DNA of 64,000 bases from Rhodovulum steppense (GTDB taxonomy: Bacteria; Pseudomonadota; Alphaproteobacteria; Rhodobacterales; Rhodobacteraceae), in NCBI RefSeq assembly GCF_004339675.1, contig NZ_SLVM01000015.1, forward strand, positions 33,597 to 97,596, written 5' to 3'. A model generated the notes under the pieces. It searched no databases, was not told the DNA's origin, and was given only the letters and a program-made list of their open reading frames with translations. This document shows positions 20,101-29,293 of this stretch, one piece after another. The stretch's first letter is position 1; each line of letters opens with the position of its first letter. A program made the translations under genes and the position numbers.

Positions 20101-20717
20101 ACGATTACATGGCGGCGCTCAAGCGAAAGTCCGTGCTCAGCCTTGCCGCCGCGCGCGAGACGGCCGAGCGCAGCGGGGGGGCGGTCGTCAAGGTCGGCGT
20201 GCTGGTCTCGGGCCTGCGCGAGATGAAAAGCGCCAAGGGCACGCGCTATTTCCGAATGGACCTGTCCGACCCCACCGGCCAGCTTGCGGGCGTCGCCATG
20301 TTCCCGCGCGAAGAGGCCGATCTTGCCGCCGCGCGCAAGGTGTTCGAGACTACCGACAAGGTGGTGGCAACGCTGGAAGGCCGGTTCAGCGAGGGCCAGT
20401 TCGACCCGACGATCCGCGGCGTTCAGCCGATGGATGCCGCGATTGCCGATGCGGGCGCGGCGGGGCTGGAAATCACCATCGAGACCGCCGAGGCCGCGCA
20501 ATGCGTGCGCAGCCTGCTGGACCAGTTGGGCGCAGCGCCGCGGGGCAGGGCGGGCGGGCCGATCCGGCTGCGGGTGCTGAACCTGCAACTGACGGTCGAG
20601 GGCGAGACGCAGCTGCGCGATTGCTGCCTGCGGCTGCGTGGCACCTATCCCGTGACGCCCGCAGTCAAGGGCGCGCTGAAATCGCTGCCGGGCGTGGCGC
20701 TGGTCGAGGAAGTCTGA
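17181..20717 (+). CDS. dnaE: DNA polymerase III subunit alpha
   Basis: Replicative polymerase, 1178 residues, DnaE1 type. The N-terminal PHP domain begins FIHLRLHTEHSLLEGA. The catalytic core shows GPGRGSGAGSLVAYAL and the aspartates PDFDIDFCMDRR, with YQEQVMQIAQVMAGYSL and NKSHAAAYAVVSYQTAWLKA of the fingers. The helix-hairpin-helix, OB-fold (VGVLVSGLREMKSAKGTRYF) and C-terminal tau-binding domain are complete. The DNA opposite the gene is open over most of its length, which is a coding shadow. The sulfotransferase-like gene overlaps the stop. Confidence 0.97.
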   Translation: MVAPRFIHLRLHTEHSLLEGAVRLKKLPDLCKAAGMPAVAVTDTNNMFAALEFSVLAAGAGIQPILGCQIDLAHDPVAPGERPRPPAPVVLLAQNEAGYGNLMKLNSCLYLGKAGQLPQVTQEELEAHAAGLICLTGGPDGPLGRFLRAGQRGKAEALAARLAAAFPGRLYVELQRHPGAGGRLTEAEAATERGHVEIAYAMDLPLVATNDVHFPKSEMFEAHDALLCIADGAYVDQAEPRRRLTPQHHFKSPEEMAALFADLPEAIANTVEIARRCAVKAAKRAPILPRFAEDEVEELRRQAKAGLAARLAVIPHAAPVEEYEKRLEFELGIIEGMGFPGYFLIVADFIKWAKDHGIPVGPGRGSGAGSLVAYALTITDLDPLRYSLLFERFLNPERVSMPDFDIDFCMDRREEVIAYVQQRYGREKVAQIITFGALLSKAAVRDVGRVLQMPYGQVDKLSKLIPVEGVKPVSIEKALADEPRLREAARAEEVVDRLLTYGQQVEGLLRNASTHAAGVVIGDRPLDELVPLYQDPRSDMPATQFNMKWVEAAGLVKFDFLGLKTLTVIQNAIDLIRAGGRALHEGADGTPLYQPKPGAENDIGHIPLDDPKTYELYASARTVAVFQVESSGMMDALRRMKPTCIEDIVALVALYRPGPMENIPAYCEVKHGLRPLESIHPSIDHILAETQGIIVYQEQVMQIAQVMAGYSLGGADLLRRAMGKKIAEEMAKERPKFVEGAVANGVPKAKAGEVFDLLEKFANYGFNKSHAAAYAVVSYQTAWLKANHPVEFMAGVMNCDIHLTDKLGIYAEEVRRGLGIGIVPPCVNRSQAGFSVSGGRLVYALGALKNVGVEAMRLIVEARSDRPFATIFDFARRVDLKRIGKRPLEMLARAGAFDQLDPNRRRVFDSLDALSAWSAAIHDQRGSAQVSLFGEAGDDLPEPRLAPVADWLPAERLAEEHKAVGFYLSGHPLDDYMAALKRKSVLSLAAARETAERSGGAVVKVGVLVSGLREMKSAKGTRYFRMDLSDPTGQLAGVAMFPREEADLAAARKVFETTDKVVATLEGRFSEGQFDPTIRGVQPMDAAIADAGAAGLEITIETAEAAQCVRSLLDQLGAAPRGRAGGPIRLRVLNLQLTVEGETQLRDCCLRLRGTYPVTPAVKGALKSLPGVALVEEV

Positions 20718-21388
20718 TGGGCACGCCGCTGCCCCGCGTCGTTCTGGTGGGCTTCAACAAATGCGGTACGCGCAGTCTGGCCCTTCTGTTCCAGCGGGCT
20801 GGCCATCGTGCGCTGCACCATAAGCACCGCCGCCCTCTCCGCCGCTCGCAAACAGCCGCGCGGATCATCCGCGACAATCTGCGCGCGGGGCGCAAGGCGC
20901 TGGCAGGGATTGAGGACTATACCTTCTACTGCGACCTGATCCACGTCACGCCGACCGAGTATTTCGAGGGCAACACCGCCTTCACCTGGATCCTGCGCGA
21001 CTATCCCGGCACGATCCTTCTGTTGAACCTGCGCGACCGCGAGGCCTGGATCACCTCGCGGCTGCGCCATGGTCATGGCGAGTTCGCGCGGCGGTCGATG
21101 GCGGCGCTGGGGCTGGTCGACGAGGCGGCGCTGGTGGCGCGCTGGCGGGCGGATTGGGACGCGCAGCTGGACGCGGTGCGTGGCCACATGGCCGACAGGC
21201 CCGGTCAACTGGTCGAATTCGATCTCGACCGCGATCCGGTGGAGCGGCTGGTCGCGGCGCTGCCCGACTACGGGCTTGATCCGGCCGACTGGGGCGATAC
21301 CGGCCGGTCGCGCGGTCGGCATCTGCCGACACCGCTGGTCTGGGTGAAACGGGCCTGGGCGCATGCCCGCCCGCGCGCCTCGCGCTGA
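20717..21388 (+). CDS. Sulfotransferase family protein
   Basis: Protein of 223 residues starting [20 protein letters not shown]. The [10 protein letters not shown] segment corresponds to the PAPS phosphate-binding loop (GxxKxGTxSL) of sulfotransferases, and [16 protein letters not shown] resembles the 3'-phosphate-binding RDPxxxxxS region. Such small bacterial members are thought to transfer sulfate to surface glycans or lipids; the acceptor is unknown. The ATG overlaps the dnaE stop (TGATG), so it is translated in the wake of dnaE, although no functional link is evident. Confidence 0.75.
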   Translation: MGTPLPRVVLVGFNKCGTRSLALLFQRAGHRALHHKHRRPLRRSQTAARIIRDNLRAGRKALAGIEDYTFYCDLIHVTPTEYFEGNTAFTWILRDYPGTILLLNLRDREAWITSRLRHGHGEFARRSMAALGLVDEAALVARWRADWDAQLDAVRGHMADRPGQLVEFDLDRDPVERLVAALPDYGLDPADWGDTGRSRGRHLPTPLVWVKRAWAHARPRASR

Positions 21389-21393
21389 GGCGT

Positions 21394-21597
21394 CTACCAG
21401 TGCGGCGGCTTCTGGTCGGCCAGCGGCACCGTGCCGCCCGCCTCGAACTCGCGCCCGGCCTCGCGGTCCAGCAGCATGTCCACCTGTCGGCGCAAGAGGT
21501 CGATCTCGCGTCCGCGCCGGGCCAGTTCGTCGGACAGGTCCTCGACCTCGCGGATCAGTTGCGCGATCCGTTCTTCCAGTGCCCATCCCTCGGCCAT
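21394..21597 (-). CDS. slyX: SlyX family protein
   Basis: Short coiled-coil protein of 67 residues ([20 protein letters not shown] ... [11 protein letters not shown]). The heptad-rich N-terminal two thirds and the Pro-Pro-His-Trp/Tyr terminus are the SlyX signature; no biochemical role is established for the family. GGAGGACAG precedes the ATG at 21597, which is chosen over a longer Gly/Arg-rich extension. It is convergent with the sulfotransferase gene (5 bp gap) and divergent from hisS. Confidence 0.88.
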   Translation of the reverse strand: MAEGWALEERIAQLIREVEDLSDELARRGREIDLLRRQVDMLLDREAGREFEAGGTVPLADQKPPHW

Positions 21598-21680
21598 GCC
21601 TGTCCTCCTGCGCCACCTTGCCCCGCCGCCCCCCATCCGCTAGACCCCGCGCGACAGCGCAAGGGACGGGCGAGACAGCC

Positions 21681-23225
21681 ATGGCCAAGGATACCAAACC
21701 CCGGCGCCCAAGGGCCGAAACGCCCAAGGGCTTTCGCGACTATTTCGGCGCGGACGTGACCGAGCGCAAGGCGATGCTGGACAGGATCGCCGCGGTCTAT
21801 CACCGCTACGGCTTCGATCCGCTGGAAACCTCGGCGGTTGAGACGCTGGACGCGCTGGGCAAGTACCTGCCCGATGTCGACCGCCCCAATGCCGGTGTCT
21901 TCGGCTGGCAGGAGGAGGATGGCGACTGGGTCGCGCTGCGCTATGACCTGACAGCACCCTTGGCCCGCGTCGCCGCGCAATACCGCAACGAGTTGCCCAC
22001 GCCCTATCGGCGCTACGCGATGGGGCCGGTCTGGCGCAACGAGAAACCCGGCCCGGGCCGGTTCCGCCAGTTCTATCAATGCGATGCCGACACGGTGGGC
22101 GCGGCCTCGGTGGCCGCCGACGGCGAGATCTGCGCGATGCTGGCCGACGCGCTGGAGGCCGTGGGGATCGAGCGCGGCGACTACATCGTGCGGGTGAACA
22201 ACCGCAAGGTCTTGGACGGGGTTTTGGATGCGGTAGCTGCAACGGGTTTGAACAAAGGCGAAAGGCTGCTTGAAAAGCCGTCCATGGCAAACGTGCTGCG
22301 TTACACGGCTGAAGACAGCGACTTGCGCGACGACGTTCTGCGCACGATCGACAAGTTCGACAAAGTGGGCGAAGTGGGAGTAAGGGAACTATTGGGTCGT
22401 GGCCGACTTGACGCTTCTGGCGCCTTCATCGACGGCCTAGGCTTGGCGTCTGAACAGATCGAGCCCATCGTCGCCTTTCTCACTTCGAAGGGTGCTACTA
22501 ACACTGATACCCTCGCTAACCTTCGCTCCGCCGTAAGAGGCAGCCAAACGGGCGAGGAGGGCGTGGATGAGCTTGGCCTGCTAGCCGCTCAGCTCGCCGC
22601 CCAAGGCTACGGCCCCGACCGCATCGTGATCGACCCCTCCGTGGTCCGCGGCCTCGGCTATTACACCGGCCCGGTCTTCGAGGCCGAGCTGACCTTCGAG
22701 ATCCTCGACGAAAAGGGCCGGCCGCGGCAGTTCGGCTCGGTCGCGGGGGGCGGGCGGTACGATGGCCTCGTGGAACGCTTCACCGGCCAGAAGATGCCCG
22801 CGACGGGGGTTTCGATCGGCGTCGACCGGCTGCTGGCTGCGCTGCGGGCCAAGGGGCGGGCGGGGCAGACCATGCAGGGTCCCGTCATCGTCACCGTGAT
22901 GGATCGCGACCGGATGGCCGACTATCAGGCGATGGTGGGCGAGTTGCGCGCCGCGGGCGTCCGCGCCGAGGTCTACCTGGGCAACCCCAAGAATTTCGGC
23001 AACCAGTTGAAATACGCCGACAGGCGCGGCTCGCCCGTGGCCGTCATCCAGGGCGGCGACGAGGCCGCGCGCGATGTCGTCCAGATCAAGGATCTGGTGC
23101 TGGGCGCGAAGATCGCCGAAAGCGCCAGCCTTGAGGAATGGAAGTCGCAGCCCGCCCAGTTCGAGGCCCCGCGCGCCGAGCTGGTGGCACAGGTGAAACG
23201 GCTGCTGGCCCGGAACGGGGACTGA
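21681..23225 (+). CDS. hisS: Histidine--tRNA ligase
   Basis: Class II aminoacyl-tRNA synthetase of 514 residues charging tRNA-His. Motif 1 is in the N-terminal third ([22 protein letters not shown]), motif 2 is [18 protein letters not shown], the histidine A motif is [11 protein letters not shown] and motif 3 is [12 protein letters not shown]. The anticodon-binding domain follows ([18 protein letters not shown]). Codons from about 22205 to 22610 are unlike the rest of the gene (many TTG, CTA, AGG, AGA, GTA, ACT), although the frame is intact. It is followed by hisZ and hisG within the same operon. Confidence 0.95.
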   Translation: MAKDTKPRRPRAETPKGFRDYFGADVTERKAMLDRIAAVYHRYGFDPLETSAVETLDALGKYLPDVDRPNAGVFGWQEEDGDWVALRYDLTAPLARVAAQYRNELPTPYRRYAMGPVWRNEKPGPGRFRQFYQCDADTVGAASVAADGEICAMLADALEAVGIERGDYIVRVNNRKVLDGVLDAVAATGLNKGERLLEKPSMANVLRYTAEDSDLRDDVLRTIDKFDKVGEVGVRELLGRGRLDASGAFIDGLGLASEQIEPIVAFLTSKGATNTDTLANLRSAVRGSQTGEEGVDELGLLAAQLAAQGYGPDRIVIDPSVVRGLGYYTGPVFEAELTFEILDEKGRPRQFGSVAGGGRYDGLVERFTGQKMPATGVSIGVDRLLAALRAKGRAGQTMQGPVIVTVMDRDRMADYQAMVGELRAAGVRAEVYLGNPKNFGNQLKYADRRGSPVAVIQGGDEAARDVVQIKDLVLGAKIAESASLEEWKSQPAQFEAPRAELVAQVKRLLARNGD

Positions 23226-23228
23226 GCG

Positions 23229-24338
23229 ATGGCGTCCAAGGCCGAGATCCTGGCGCAGGCCGAGCGGCTGCACGCCTTTTTCCGCAATGCGGGCGCGGAC
23301 CCCGTGCAGGCCGCGATCCTGCAACCGGCGGACACGCTGCTGGACCTTTATGGCGAGGATATCCGCGCGCGCGCCTATGTCACCGCCGATGCGGCGCGGG
23401 GCGAACAGATGCTGCGCCCCGATTTCACCGTGCCTGTGGTGCAGATGCACATGCAGGCGGGCGGCGATCCGGCGCGCTACACCTATTGCGGCGAGGTGTT
23501 CCGCCGCCAGGAACGCGACCCGAACCGGCCCAACGAATATATCCAGGTGGGCTATGAACTCTTCGGCGGCGAGAACCCGGCCGAGGCCGATGCCGAGGTG
23601 TTCGCGCTGTTCTCCGAGGTGCTGTCACCGCTTGGCCTGCGCGCGGCGACCGGCGATATCGGGCTCTTGCTGGCCGCCATCGGGGGGCTGTCGACCACGC
23701 CCAAGCGCAAGGCGGCGCTGCGCCGCCATGTCTGGCGCCCGCGCCGGTTCCGCGCGCTGCTGGACCGGTTCGGCGGCCGCGCGCCCGTGCCCGAGGCGCG
23801 CAAACGGCTTCTGGCCGAGATCGAGGCAAAGGGGGTCGCGGCGATCCTGGACGCGGCCGGACCCGAGATCGGCCTGCGCTCGCGCGCGGATGTGGCCGCG
23901 CGCCTTGAAACGCTGGTGCAGGATGCGGCCGAACCGCCGATTTCGCCCGCCGAGGTCGAGTTGCTGGACGACATGCTGTCGATCCGCGAAACCTGTCCGA
24001 ACGCGCTGGCCCATTTGCGCGACATCGCCGTGGACCTGCCCGCCATCGCGCCCGCGCTCGACCTGCTGGAAGCGCGGCTCGAGGCGCTGGAGGGGCAGGG
24101 GATCGACGTCGATCTGCTGGATTTCGAGGCGAGCTATGGCCGCACCACGATGGAATATTACGACGGCTTCGTCTTCGGCTTCTACGCCGAAACCCGGCCC
24201 GACCTGCCGCCCGTGGCCTCGGGCGGGCGCTATGACGCGCTGACCCGCATCCTGGGCCAGGGCCGCGCGGTGCCTGCGGTGGGCGGCGTGATCCGGCCCG
24301 AACTGGTGCTGGCCCTGACACGGGAGGGCGGGCAATGA
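23229..24338 (+). CDS. hisZ: ATP phosphoribosyltransferase regulatory subunit
   Basis: HisZ (369 residues) is a catalytically inactive HisRS paralogue that activates short-form HisG at the first step of histidine synthesis. The HisRS-like core is visible (QAAILQPADTLLDLYGEDIR, MLRPDFTVPVVQMHM, YCGEVFRRQERDPNRPNEY), while the anticodon-binding domain is missing, as expected. It starts four bases after hisS and its stop overlaps the hisG ATG, an arrangement that couples the two subunits. Confidence 0.95.
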   Translation: MASKAEILAQAERLHAFFRNAGADPVQAAILQPADTLLDLYGEDIRARAYVTADAARGEQMLRPDFTVPVVQMHMQAGGDPARYTYCGEVFRRQERDPNRPNEYIQVGYELFGGENPAEADAEVFALFSEVLSPLGLRAATGDIGLLLAAIGGLSTTPKRKAALRRHVWRPRRFRALLDRFGGRAPVPEARKRLLAEIEAKGVAAILDAAGPEIGLRSRADVAARLETLVQDAAEPPISPAEVELLDDMLSIRETCPNALAHLRDIAVDLPAIAPALDLLEARLEALEGQGIDVDLLDFEASYGRTTMEYYDGFVFGFYAETRPDLPPVASGGRYDALTRILGQGRAVPAVGGVIRPELVLALTREGGQ

Positions 24339-25033
24339 CGCTGAAGCTGGGCGTGCCGTCCAAGGGGCGGCTGATGGACAAGACCTTCGACTGGTTCGCG
24401 GGCCATGGGGTGAACATCCGCCGCACCGGGTCCGAACGCGAATATTCCGGCGCGGTCGAGGGCATCGCGGGGGTGGAACTGGTGCTGCTTTCGGCGGGCG
24501 AGATCCCGCGCGAACTGGCCGCGGGTCGGATCCATCTGGGCGTCACGGGGTCGGATCTGGTGCAGGAGCGGATCGCCGACTGGGAAACGCGCGTCGTGGC
24601 GCTGGAACCGATGGGCTTCGGTTATGCCGATCTGGTGATCGCGGTGCCGCGCTGCTGGGCGGATGTCGACACGCTGGACGATCTGGACGCGGCTGCGGCG
24701 GCGTTCCGGGCGGCGCATGGGCACCGGCTGCGCATCGCGACCAAGTATCACCGGCTGGTGCGCGACTTCCTGCGCGAGGCGGGCGTTGCCGATTACCAGC
24801 TTGTCGACAGCCAGGGCGCGACCGAAGGAACGGTCAAGAACCTGACCGCCGAGGCGATCGCCGACATCACCTCGACCGGCGAGACTCTGCGCGCGAACCA
24901 CCTGAAAATCCTGTCCGACGGGCTGATCCACCGCAGCCAGGCGACGCTGTTCAAGGCGCGCGCGGCGAATTGGGACGGGGCGGCGCATGACAGCTTCCGC
25001 GCGCTGGCCGCACGTCTGGGGCTTGACGCCTGA
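24335..25033 (+). CDS. hisG: ATP phosphoribosyltransferase catalytic subunit, short form
   Basis: HisG (232 residues) joins ATP and PRPP in the first committed step of histidine synthesis. The N-terminus LKLGVPSKGRLMD, the GVTGSDLVQE segment and the PRPP loop SQGATEGTVKNLTAEAIADI-type sequence (written here in part: DSQGATEGTV) are conserved. It lacks the C-terminal regulatory ACT-like domain of the long form, consistent with dependence on HisZ, which is encoded immediately upstream with a 4-bp overlap. Confidence 0.95.
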   Translation: MTLKLGVPSKGRLMDKTFDWFAGHGVNIRRTGSEREYSGAVEGIAGVELVLLSAGEIPRELAAGRIHLGVTGSDLVQERIADWETRVVALEPMGFGYADLVIAVPRCWADVDTLDDLDAAAAAFRAAHGHRLRIATKYHRLVRDFLREAGVADYQLVDSQGATEGTVKNLTAEAIADITSTGETLRANHLKILSDGLIHRSQATLFKARAANWDGAAHDSFRALAARLGLDA

Positions 25034-25046
25034 GGCGCGCGCGCCC

Positions 25047-25481
25047 TCAGCGCACCCCGATCTCGGCCAGCGCCGCCATTAGCCCGGGCGGCAGGCTGTC
25101 CTCATGCGCGCGGGCGCCCGACAGGTCGCGCGGCGCCTCGCGCGGGTCGAGATAGCGCCAGCCCTGGAACGGTCGGCGCGGCGCGGCCTCGGTCCGGATC
25201 ACCTGTGCGTCCAGCACGATGGCACACCGCGCGATCCCGTCCGCCCCGGTCACCGGGTCCAGCCGCAGCACCCGCTGCCGCGCCAGGATCACCCCCTTGA
25301 ACACCCAGTAAAGCGAGCCGCCCGCCAGCACCTCGTCGGCGCGCTTCGGCCACATCCGCGTGACATGGCACGGCAGCCCGTCAGGCCCGAGGGCACGTGG
25401 GTTTCGCTGCCAGTCGATCAGATCCTCGACCCGCTCGGCGCCCACGCAGAGCTTCACCAGATTGACATGGGCCGCCGCCAT
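25047..25481 (-). CDS. DUF1489 family protein
   Basis: Protein of 144 residues (VNLVKLCVGAERVEDLIDWQ ...). The pattern VNLVKLCVG, the HVTRMWPKR stretch, GSLYWVFKG and the C-terminal FQGWRYLDPREAPRDL segment match DUF1489, widespread in alphaproteobacteria with no known function. It is convergent with hisG (13 bp) and divergent from nrdJ (107 bp). Confidence 0.85.
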   Translation of the reverse strand: MAAAHVNLVKLCVGAERVEDLIDWQRNPRALGPDGLPCHVTRMWPKRADEVLAGGSLYWVFKGVILARQRVLRLDPVTGADGIARCAIVLDAQVIRTEAAPRRPFQGWRYLDPREAPRDLSGARAHEDSLPPGLMAALAEIGVR

Positions 25482-25588
25482 CCTGCCCCCAGATTCTGTT
25501 GATGAACGCCAAGCCTAGGCTAATTGTTGCGGAGTTCAAGGCGGACCCGTATTGTGGAAGGCCCGCCGACTTTCCGAGGATTCCCCAG

Positions 25589-27853
25589 ATGACCCGCTTC
25601 TCCGCCCCCATCGCCGAACAGATCTGGGACATGAAATACCGCCTCAAGGCGGCCGACGGCACGCCCGTCGATCTGACGGTCGAGGATACCTGGCGGCGCA
25701 TCGCCCGCGCGCTGGCCGCCCCCGAGGCGGATCCCGCCCTCTGGGAGGACCGGTTCTATGCCGCGCTCGAGGATTTCCGCTTCCTGCCCGCGGGCCGGAT
25801 CACGGCGGGCGCGGGCACCGGGCGGTCGGTGACGCTGTTCAACTGCTTCGTGATGGGCACCATCCCCGATTCCATGGCGGGCATCTTCGACATGCTCAAG
25901 GAGGCCGCGCTGACGATGCAGCAGGGCGGCGGCATCGGTTACGATTTCTCGACCATCCGGCCGCGCGGCGCCGATGTGCTGGGGGTGGCGGCGGATGCCT
26001 CGGGGCCATTGTCCTTCATGGATGTCTGGGACGCGATGTGCCGCACGATCATGTCCGCGGGCTCGCGCCGCGGCGCGATGATGGCGACGATGCGCTGCGA
26101 CCACCCCGATATCGAGGCCTTCATCACCGCCAAGCAGGATCCCGCACGGCTGCGCAACTTCAACCTCAGCGTGCTGGTGACGGATGCCTTCATGGCGGCG
26201 GTCAAGGACGACAAGCCGTGGGAGCTGCATTTCGGCGGCAAGGTCTATCACACGATCGAGGCCCGCGATCTGTGGAACCGGATCATGCGGGCGACCTATG
26301 ATTACGCCGAGCCGGGCGTGATCTTCATCGACCGCATCAACGCGATGAACAACCTCGCCTATTGCGAGACCATCGCCGCCACCAATCCCTGCGGCGAGCA
26401 GCCCCTGCCGCCCTATGGCGCCTGCCTGCTGGGCTCGGTCAACCTTGCCCGGCTGGTGCGCGAGCCGTTCGAGGGGCTGGCGGAACTCGACGAGGACGCG
26501 CTGGACGATCTGGTGGCAACCGCCGTGCGGATGATGGACAATGTCGTGGACGTGTCGCGTTTCGCCCTGCCGCAGCAGGAGGCCGAGGCGCGCGCCAAGC
26601 GGCGGATCGGGCTGGGGGTGACGGGTCTGGCGGACGCCCTGCTGATGGTGGGCCTGCGCTATGGATCCGATGAGGCGGCGCGTCAGACCGAGCGCTGGTT
26701 GCACCGCATCGCCCGCGCCGCCTACCTGGCGTCGGTGCAATTGGCGCGGGAAAAGGGGGCGTTTCCCCTGTTCGACGCCGACAAGTACCTGGCCAGCGGC
26801 GCACTGGCCCATATGGACGCGGATGTACGCGCCGCCATCGCCGAACATGGCATCCGCAACGCGCTGCTGACCTCGATCGCGCCCACCGGAACGATCAGCC
26901 TTTACGCGGGCAACGTGTCCTCGGGGATCGAGCCGGTCTTTGCCTATGCCTATACCCGCAAGGTGCTGCAACGCGACGGCTCGCGCACCGAGGAGGAGGT
27001 GGTGGATCACGCCGTCCGCCTCTGGCGCGAGAAGTTCGGCGATGCGCCGCTGCCCGACTATTTCGTGGACGCCCAGACGCTGAGCCCGGCCGAACATGTC
27101 CGGATGCAGGCCGCCGCGCAGAAATGGGTGGATTCCTCGATCTCGAAGACCATCAACTGCCCCGTCGATATCAGCTTCGAGGCGTTCAAGGACGTCTACA
27201 TGCAGGCCTATGAAACGGGCTGCAAGGGCTGCACCACCTATCGGCCGAACGAGGTGACGGGCTCGGTGCTGACGGTCGCGGAAAGCTCCGAGAAACGGCC
27301 CGAGGCCGAGACCGGCGCGGATGTGGTCTATCTGTCGGACCCGCTCGACCGGCCGCAGGCGCTGGAGGGCAGCACCTACAAGCTGAAATGGCCCGACAGC
27401 GAACACGCGATCTACATCACCATCAACGACATCGTGATGGCCGGGCGCCGACGCCCCTTCGAGGTGTTCATCAACTCGAAGAACATGGAACATTTCGCCT
27501 GGACCGTGGCGCTGACCCGCATGATCTCGGCCGTGTTCCGGCGCGGCGGCGATGTCAGTTTCGTGGTCGAGGAACTGAAGGCCGTGTTCGACCCGCGCGG
27601 CGGGGCCTGGATGCAGGGCAAGTACATCCCCTCGATCCTGGCGGCGATCGGGGGCGTGATCGAACGGCACATGGTCTCGATCGGCTTCATCGAGGGCGAG
27701 GGCATGGGCCTGAAATCCGACCCCCGCTATCAGGCCATGGCCGTCGGAGACACCCCCCGCGGCCCCGCCTGCCCGGCCTGCGGCGCCTACGAGATGCGCA
27801 TGGTCGAAGGCTGCATGACCTGCATGAATTGCGGTCACTCGAAGTGCAGCTAG
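25589..27853 (+). CDS. nrdJ: Adenosylcobalamin-dependent ribonucleoside-diphosphate reductase (class II)
   Basis: Class II ribonucleotide reductase, 754 residues, reducing ribonucleotides with a thiyl radical made from adenosylcobalamin; it needs no oxygen and no second subunit. Family marks are the LPAGRITAGAGTG and LFNCFV loop, QGGGIGYDFS, NPCGEQPLPPYGAC active-site region (Asn-Cys-Glu) and IAPTGTISLYAGNVSSGIE. A C-terminal zinc/redox module (CPACGAYEMR, CMTCMNCGHSKC) ends the protein. I chose the ATG at 25589 (MTRFSAPIAEQIWDMKYR) as in relatives; the upstream 30 codons are open but unlike the family. No B12 riboswitch is visible in the short upstream gap. Confidence 0.95.
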   Translation: MTRFSAPIAEQIWDMKYRLKAADGTPVDLTVEDTWRRIARALAAPEADPALWEDRFYAALEDFRFLPAGRITAGAGTGRSVTLFNCFVMGTIPDSMAGIFDMLKEAALTMQQGGGIGYDFSTIRPRGADVLGVAADASGPLSFMDVWDAMCRTIMSAGSRRGAMMATMRCDHPDIEAFITAKQDPARLRNFNLSVLVTDAFMAAVKDDKPWELHFGGKVYHTIEARDLWNRIMRATYDYAEPGVIFIDRINAMNNLAYCETIAATNPCGEQPLPPYGACLLGSVNLARLVREPFEGLAELDEDALDDLVATAVRMMDNVVDVSRFALPQQEAEARAKRRIGLGVTGLADALLMVGLRYGSDEAARQTERWLHRIARAAYLASVQLAREKGAFPLFDADKYLASGALAHMDADVRAAIAEHGIRNALLTSIAPTGTISLYAGNVSSGIEPVFAYAYTRKVLQRDGSRTEEEVVDHAVRLWREKFGDAPLPDYFVDAQTLSPAEHVRMQAAAQKWVDSSISKTINCPVDISFEAFKDVYMQAYETGCKGCTTYRPNEVTGSVLTVAESSEKRPEAETGADVVYLSDPLDRPQALEGSTYKLKWPDSEHAIYITINDIVMAGRRRPFEVFINSKNMEHFAWTVALTRMISAVFRRGGDVSFVVEELKAVFDPRGGAWMQGKYIPSILAAIGGVIERHMVSIGFIEGEGMGLKSDPRYQAMAVGDTPRGPACPACGAYEMRMVEGCMTCMNCGHSKCS

Positions 27854-28477
27854 GGTCAGGATCCATAAATTTGACGACTTTGATTACACGCGTAAATCTT
27901 CCATTTTGGGCAGAAAACTTCCATTAAAACACGGTTAATTCTTCCATCGGGCCGATTTCGGCTGCGAGATCGTATCGACCGGCAGGATGGGAGGCTTCGG
28001 CGCGGGGTGTCGGCCTGACGGGGGGAGGAGAGGTTCGCCCCCTGGAGGAGCGCCGGGGACGGAGCGTTTGGCCGGGCGCGTCCCGCGTGATCGGGCCTTC
28101 GGCACGGGGAACCGGCTCTTCGCCGGTGCCGATCGCCTTGCCAGCCGGAGGGGCCTGACGGGCATCCCCGTCGTGACCCGGAGGCGCAACGATCCGGACC
28201 GTCGGCCCGGGACGGCCGATATCCTCGTCCGGCGGTCGGCGCGTCCATCGCGGACCGCACCCGATGGCTACTACACGATCACGGTCCCGGCACGGTGCCG
28301 GTCAACGGTCGCGGGCCGTGCAGGAACTGGACCACGCCTGGGCCGCCCCTTCATGTCCACGATGGCGGATTTCGCGGCGTGACCTGCATGCGCCTCGTCG
28401 CGCCCGGCGCAGGCAGATAGCGACGGCCGGCCCGGACAGGGTTGGTCGACCGGCGTGCGAGATGGCCGCGGCCCGCG
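27854..28477. other. Intergenic region without recognisable gene
   Basis: No convincing gene. The first 100 bp are AT-rich relative to the surroundings and hold three CTTCCAT words at 27898, 27918 and 27941. The rest is GC-rich with a 131-codon open frame (27987-28382) rich in Arg, Gly and Pro that has no ribosome-binding site or family resemblance. Confidence 0.5.
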
Positions 28478-29281
28478 TCACCGCAGCTCAAGACAGCGCG
28501 CCCGTTTCACAAGGGCCGCCTGCGCGTCGGAGAGCACCTCGCCCGCGAACAGCCCGCGCAGCCAGTCGCAGGGCTCGCCTGTGTCGGTGTACCGGAAGAC
28601 GGCATCGCGGTGCCCGCAGGCACGGCAGGTATATCCGGGCGGCTCCGATGCGGGCGTGGCGGACCAGGGATCGCAGGGAGCCCAGACCTGCTCCGCCGCG
28701 CCCCACCGCAGCCGTCGTCCATCCACCACCCGAATGACGTCGGTGCCGCGGCAGCGCCGGCACCGCGCGGCCCGTCTCCGCGGATACTGCGCGCCCGCAC
28801 CGACGAGCGACAGGGCGGCCGCGACGCGCGCGAACGCGGCCATGCGGCCATGGGCCGCCGGAAACGGAGGGGCCTGACCCGCGTCGTAGACATCGGCCCG
28901 GCGGGGCGCGATGTGCCAGCCAAGGGCCGAGAGCACCCGCGTGGCCTCCGCGCGCAGGCTGCGTCTCAGGGCCTGCGGTTCGGTCTTGACGACGACATAG
29001 GCGATTTCCGCGACGAAGGCGGGCTGGCTGTAGTGCATTTGCGCGAGGAGGATGAATTCGGCGCCGGGATGGCGCAGCGCGAGCCAGGTCGCGACATCGG
29101 CGAGATCCTGTTCGAGAAGGCGGTCCCGAAGCTCCAGGGCCGCCTCGCGCGGCGTGGCCATGACGCCGAGCGGCTGAAACGCCCGCGGCGACAGGACGAT
29201 ATCGGTCGGCTTGCCGCGGAAACGCACGGTCCGGACATCCGGTTGCCCGGTCTCCTCGATCTCCATGTCATGCGGGGTCAT
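28478..29281 (-). CDS. Hypothetical protein with two CxxC zinc-ribbon motifs
   Basis: Protein of about 267 residues, family not recognised. The first 120 residues look like a mixed alpha/beta domain (ALELRDRLLEQDLADVATWL, EFILLAQMHYSQPAFVAEIA). The C-terminal half has two CxxC pairs, CRRCRGTDVIRVVDG and YTCRACGHRD, plausible as one zinc ribbon, and ends RARCLELR. Third codon positions are strongly G/C, as expected for a real gene here. The start is uncertain between 29281 and the ATG at 29266. It lies 12 bp behind another minus-strand frame and may share its promoter. Confidence 0.5.
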   Translation of the reverse strand: MTPHDMEIEETGQPDVRTVRFRGKPTDIVLSPRAFQPLGVMATPREAALELRDRLLEQDLADVATWLALRHPGAEFILLAQMHYSQPAFVAEIAYVVVKTEPQALRRSLRAEATRVLSALGWHIAPRRADVYDAGQAPPFPAAHGRMAAFARVAAALSLVGAGAQYPRRRAARCRRCRGTDVIRVVDGRRLRWGAAEQVWAPCDPWSATPASEPPGYTCRACGHRDAVFRYTDTGEPCDWLRGLFAGEVLSDAQAALVKRARCLELR

Positions 29282-29293
29282 GCGGGCACCCGA

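Noticed and set aside
17010..20588. Very long open frame on the minus strand (1192 codons) opposite dnaE
   Set aside because: It is a shadow of dnaE: in GC-rich genes the antisense frame loses stop codons. The translation is His/Arg/Gln/Gly-rich with no domain.
25482..25588. Cobalamin riboswitch upstream of the B12-dependent reductase
   Set aside because: The gap is only about 107 bp and I see no B12-box or typical junction elements.
25520..27838. 772-codon minus-strand open frame opposite nrdJ
   Set aside because: Antisense shadow; the plus-strand gene is a full, conserved ribonucleotide reductase.
27987..28382. 131-codon plus-strand open frame after nrdJ
   Set aside because: Arg/Gly/Pro-rich, no ribosome-binding site, no resemblance to a protein family.
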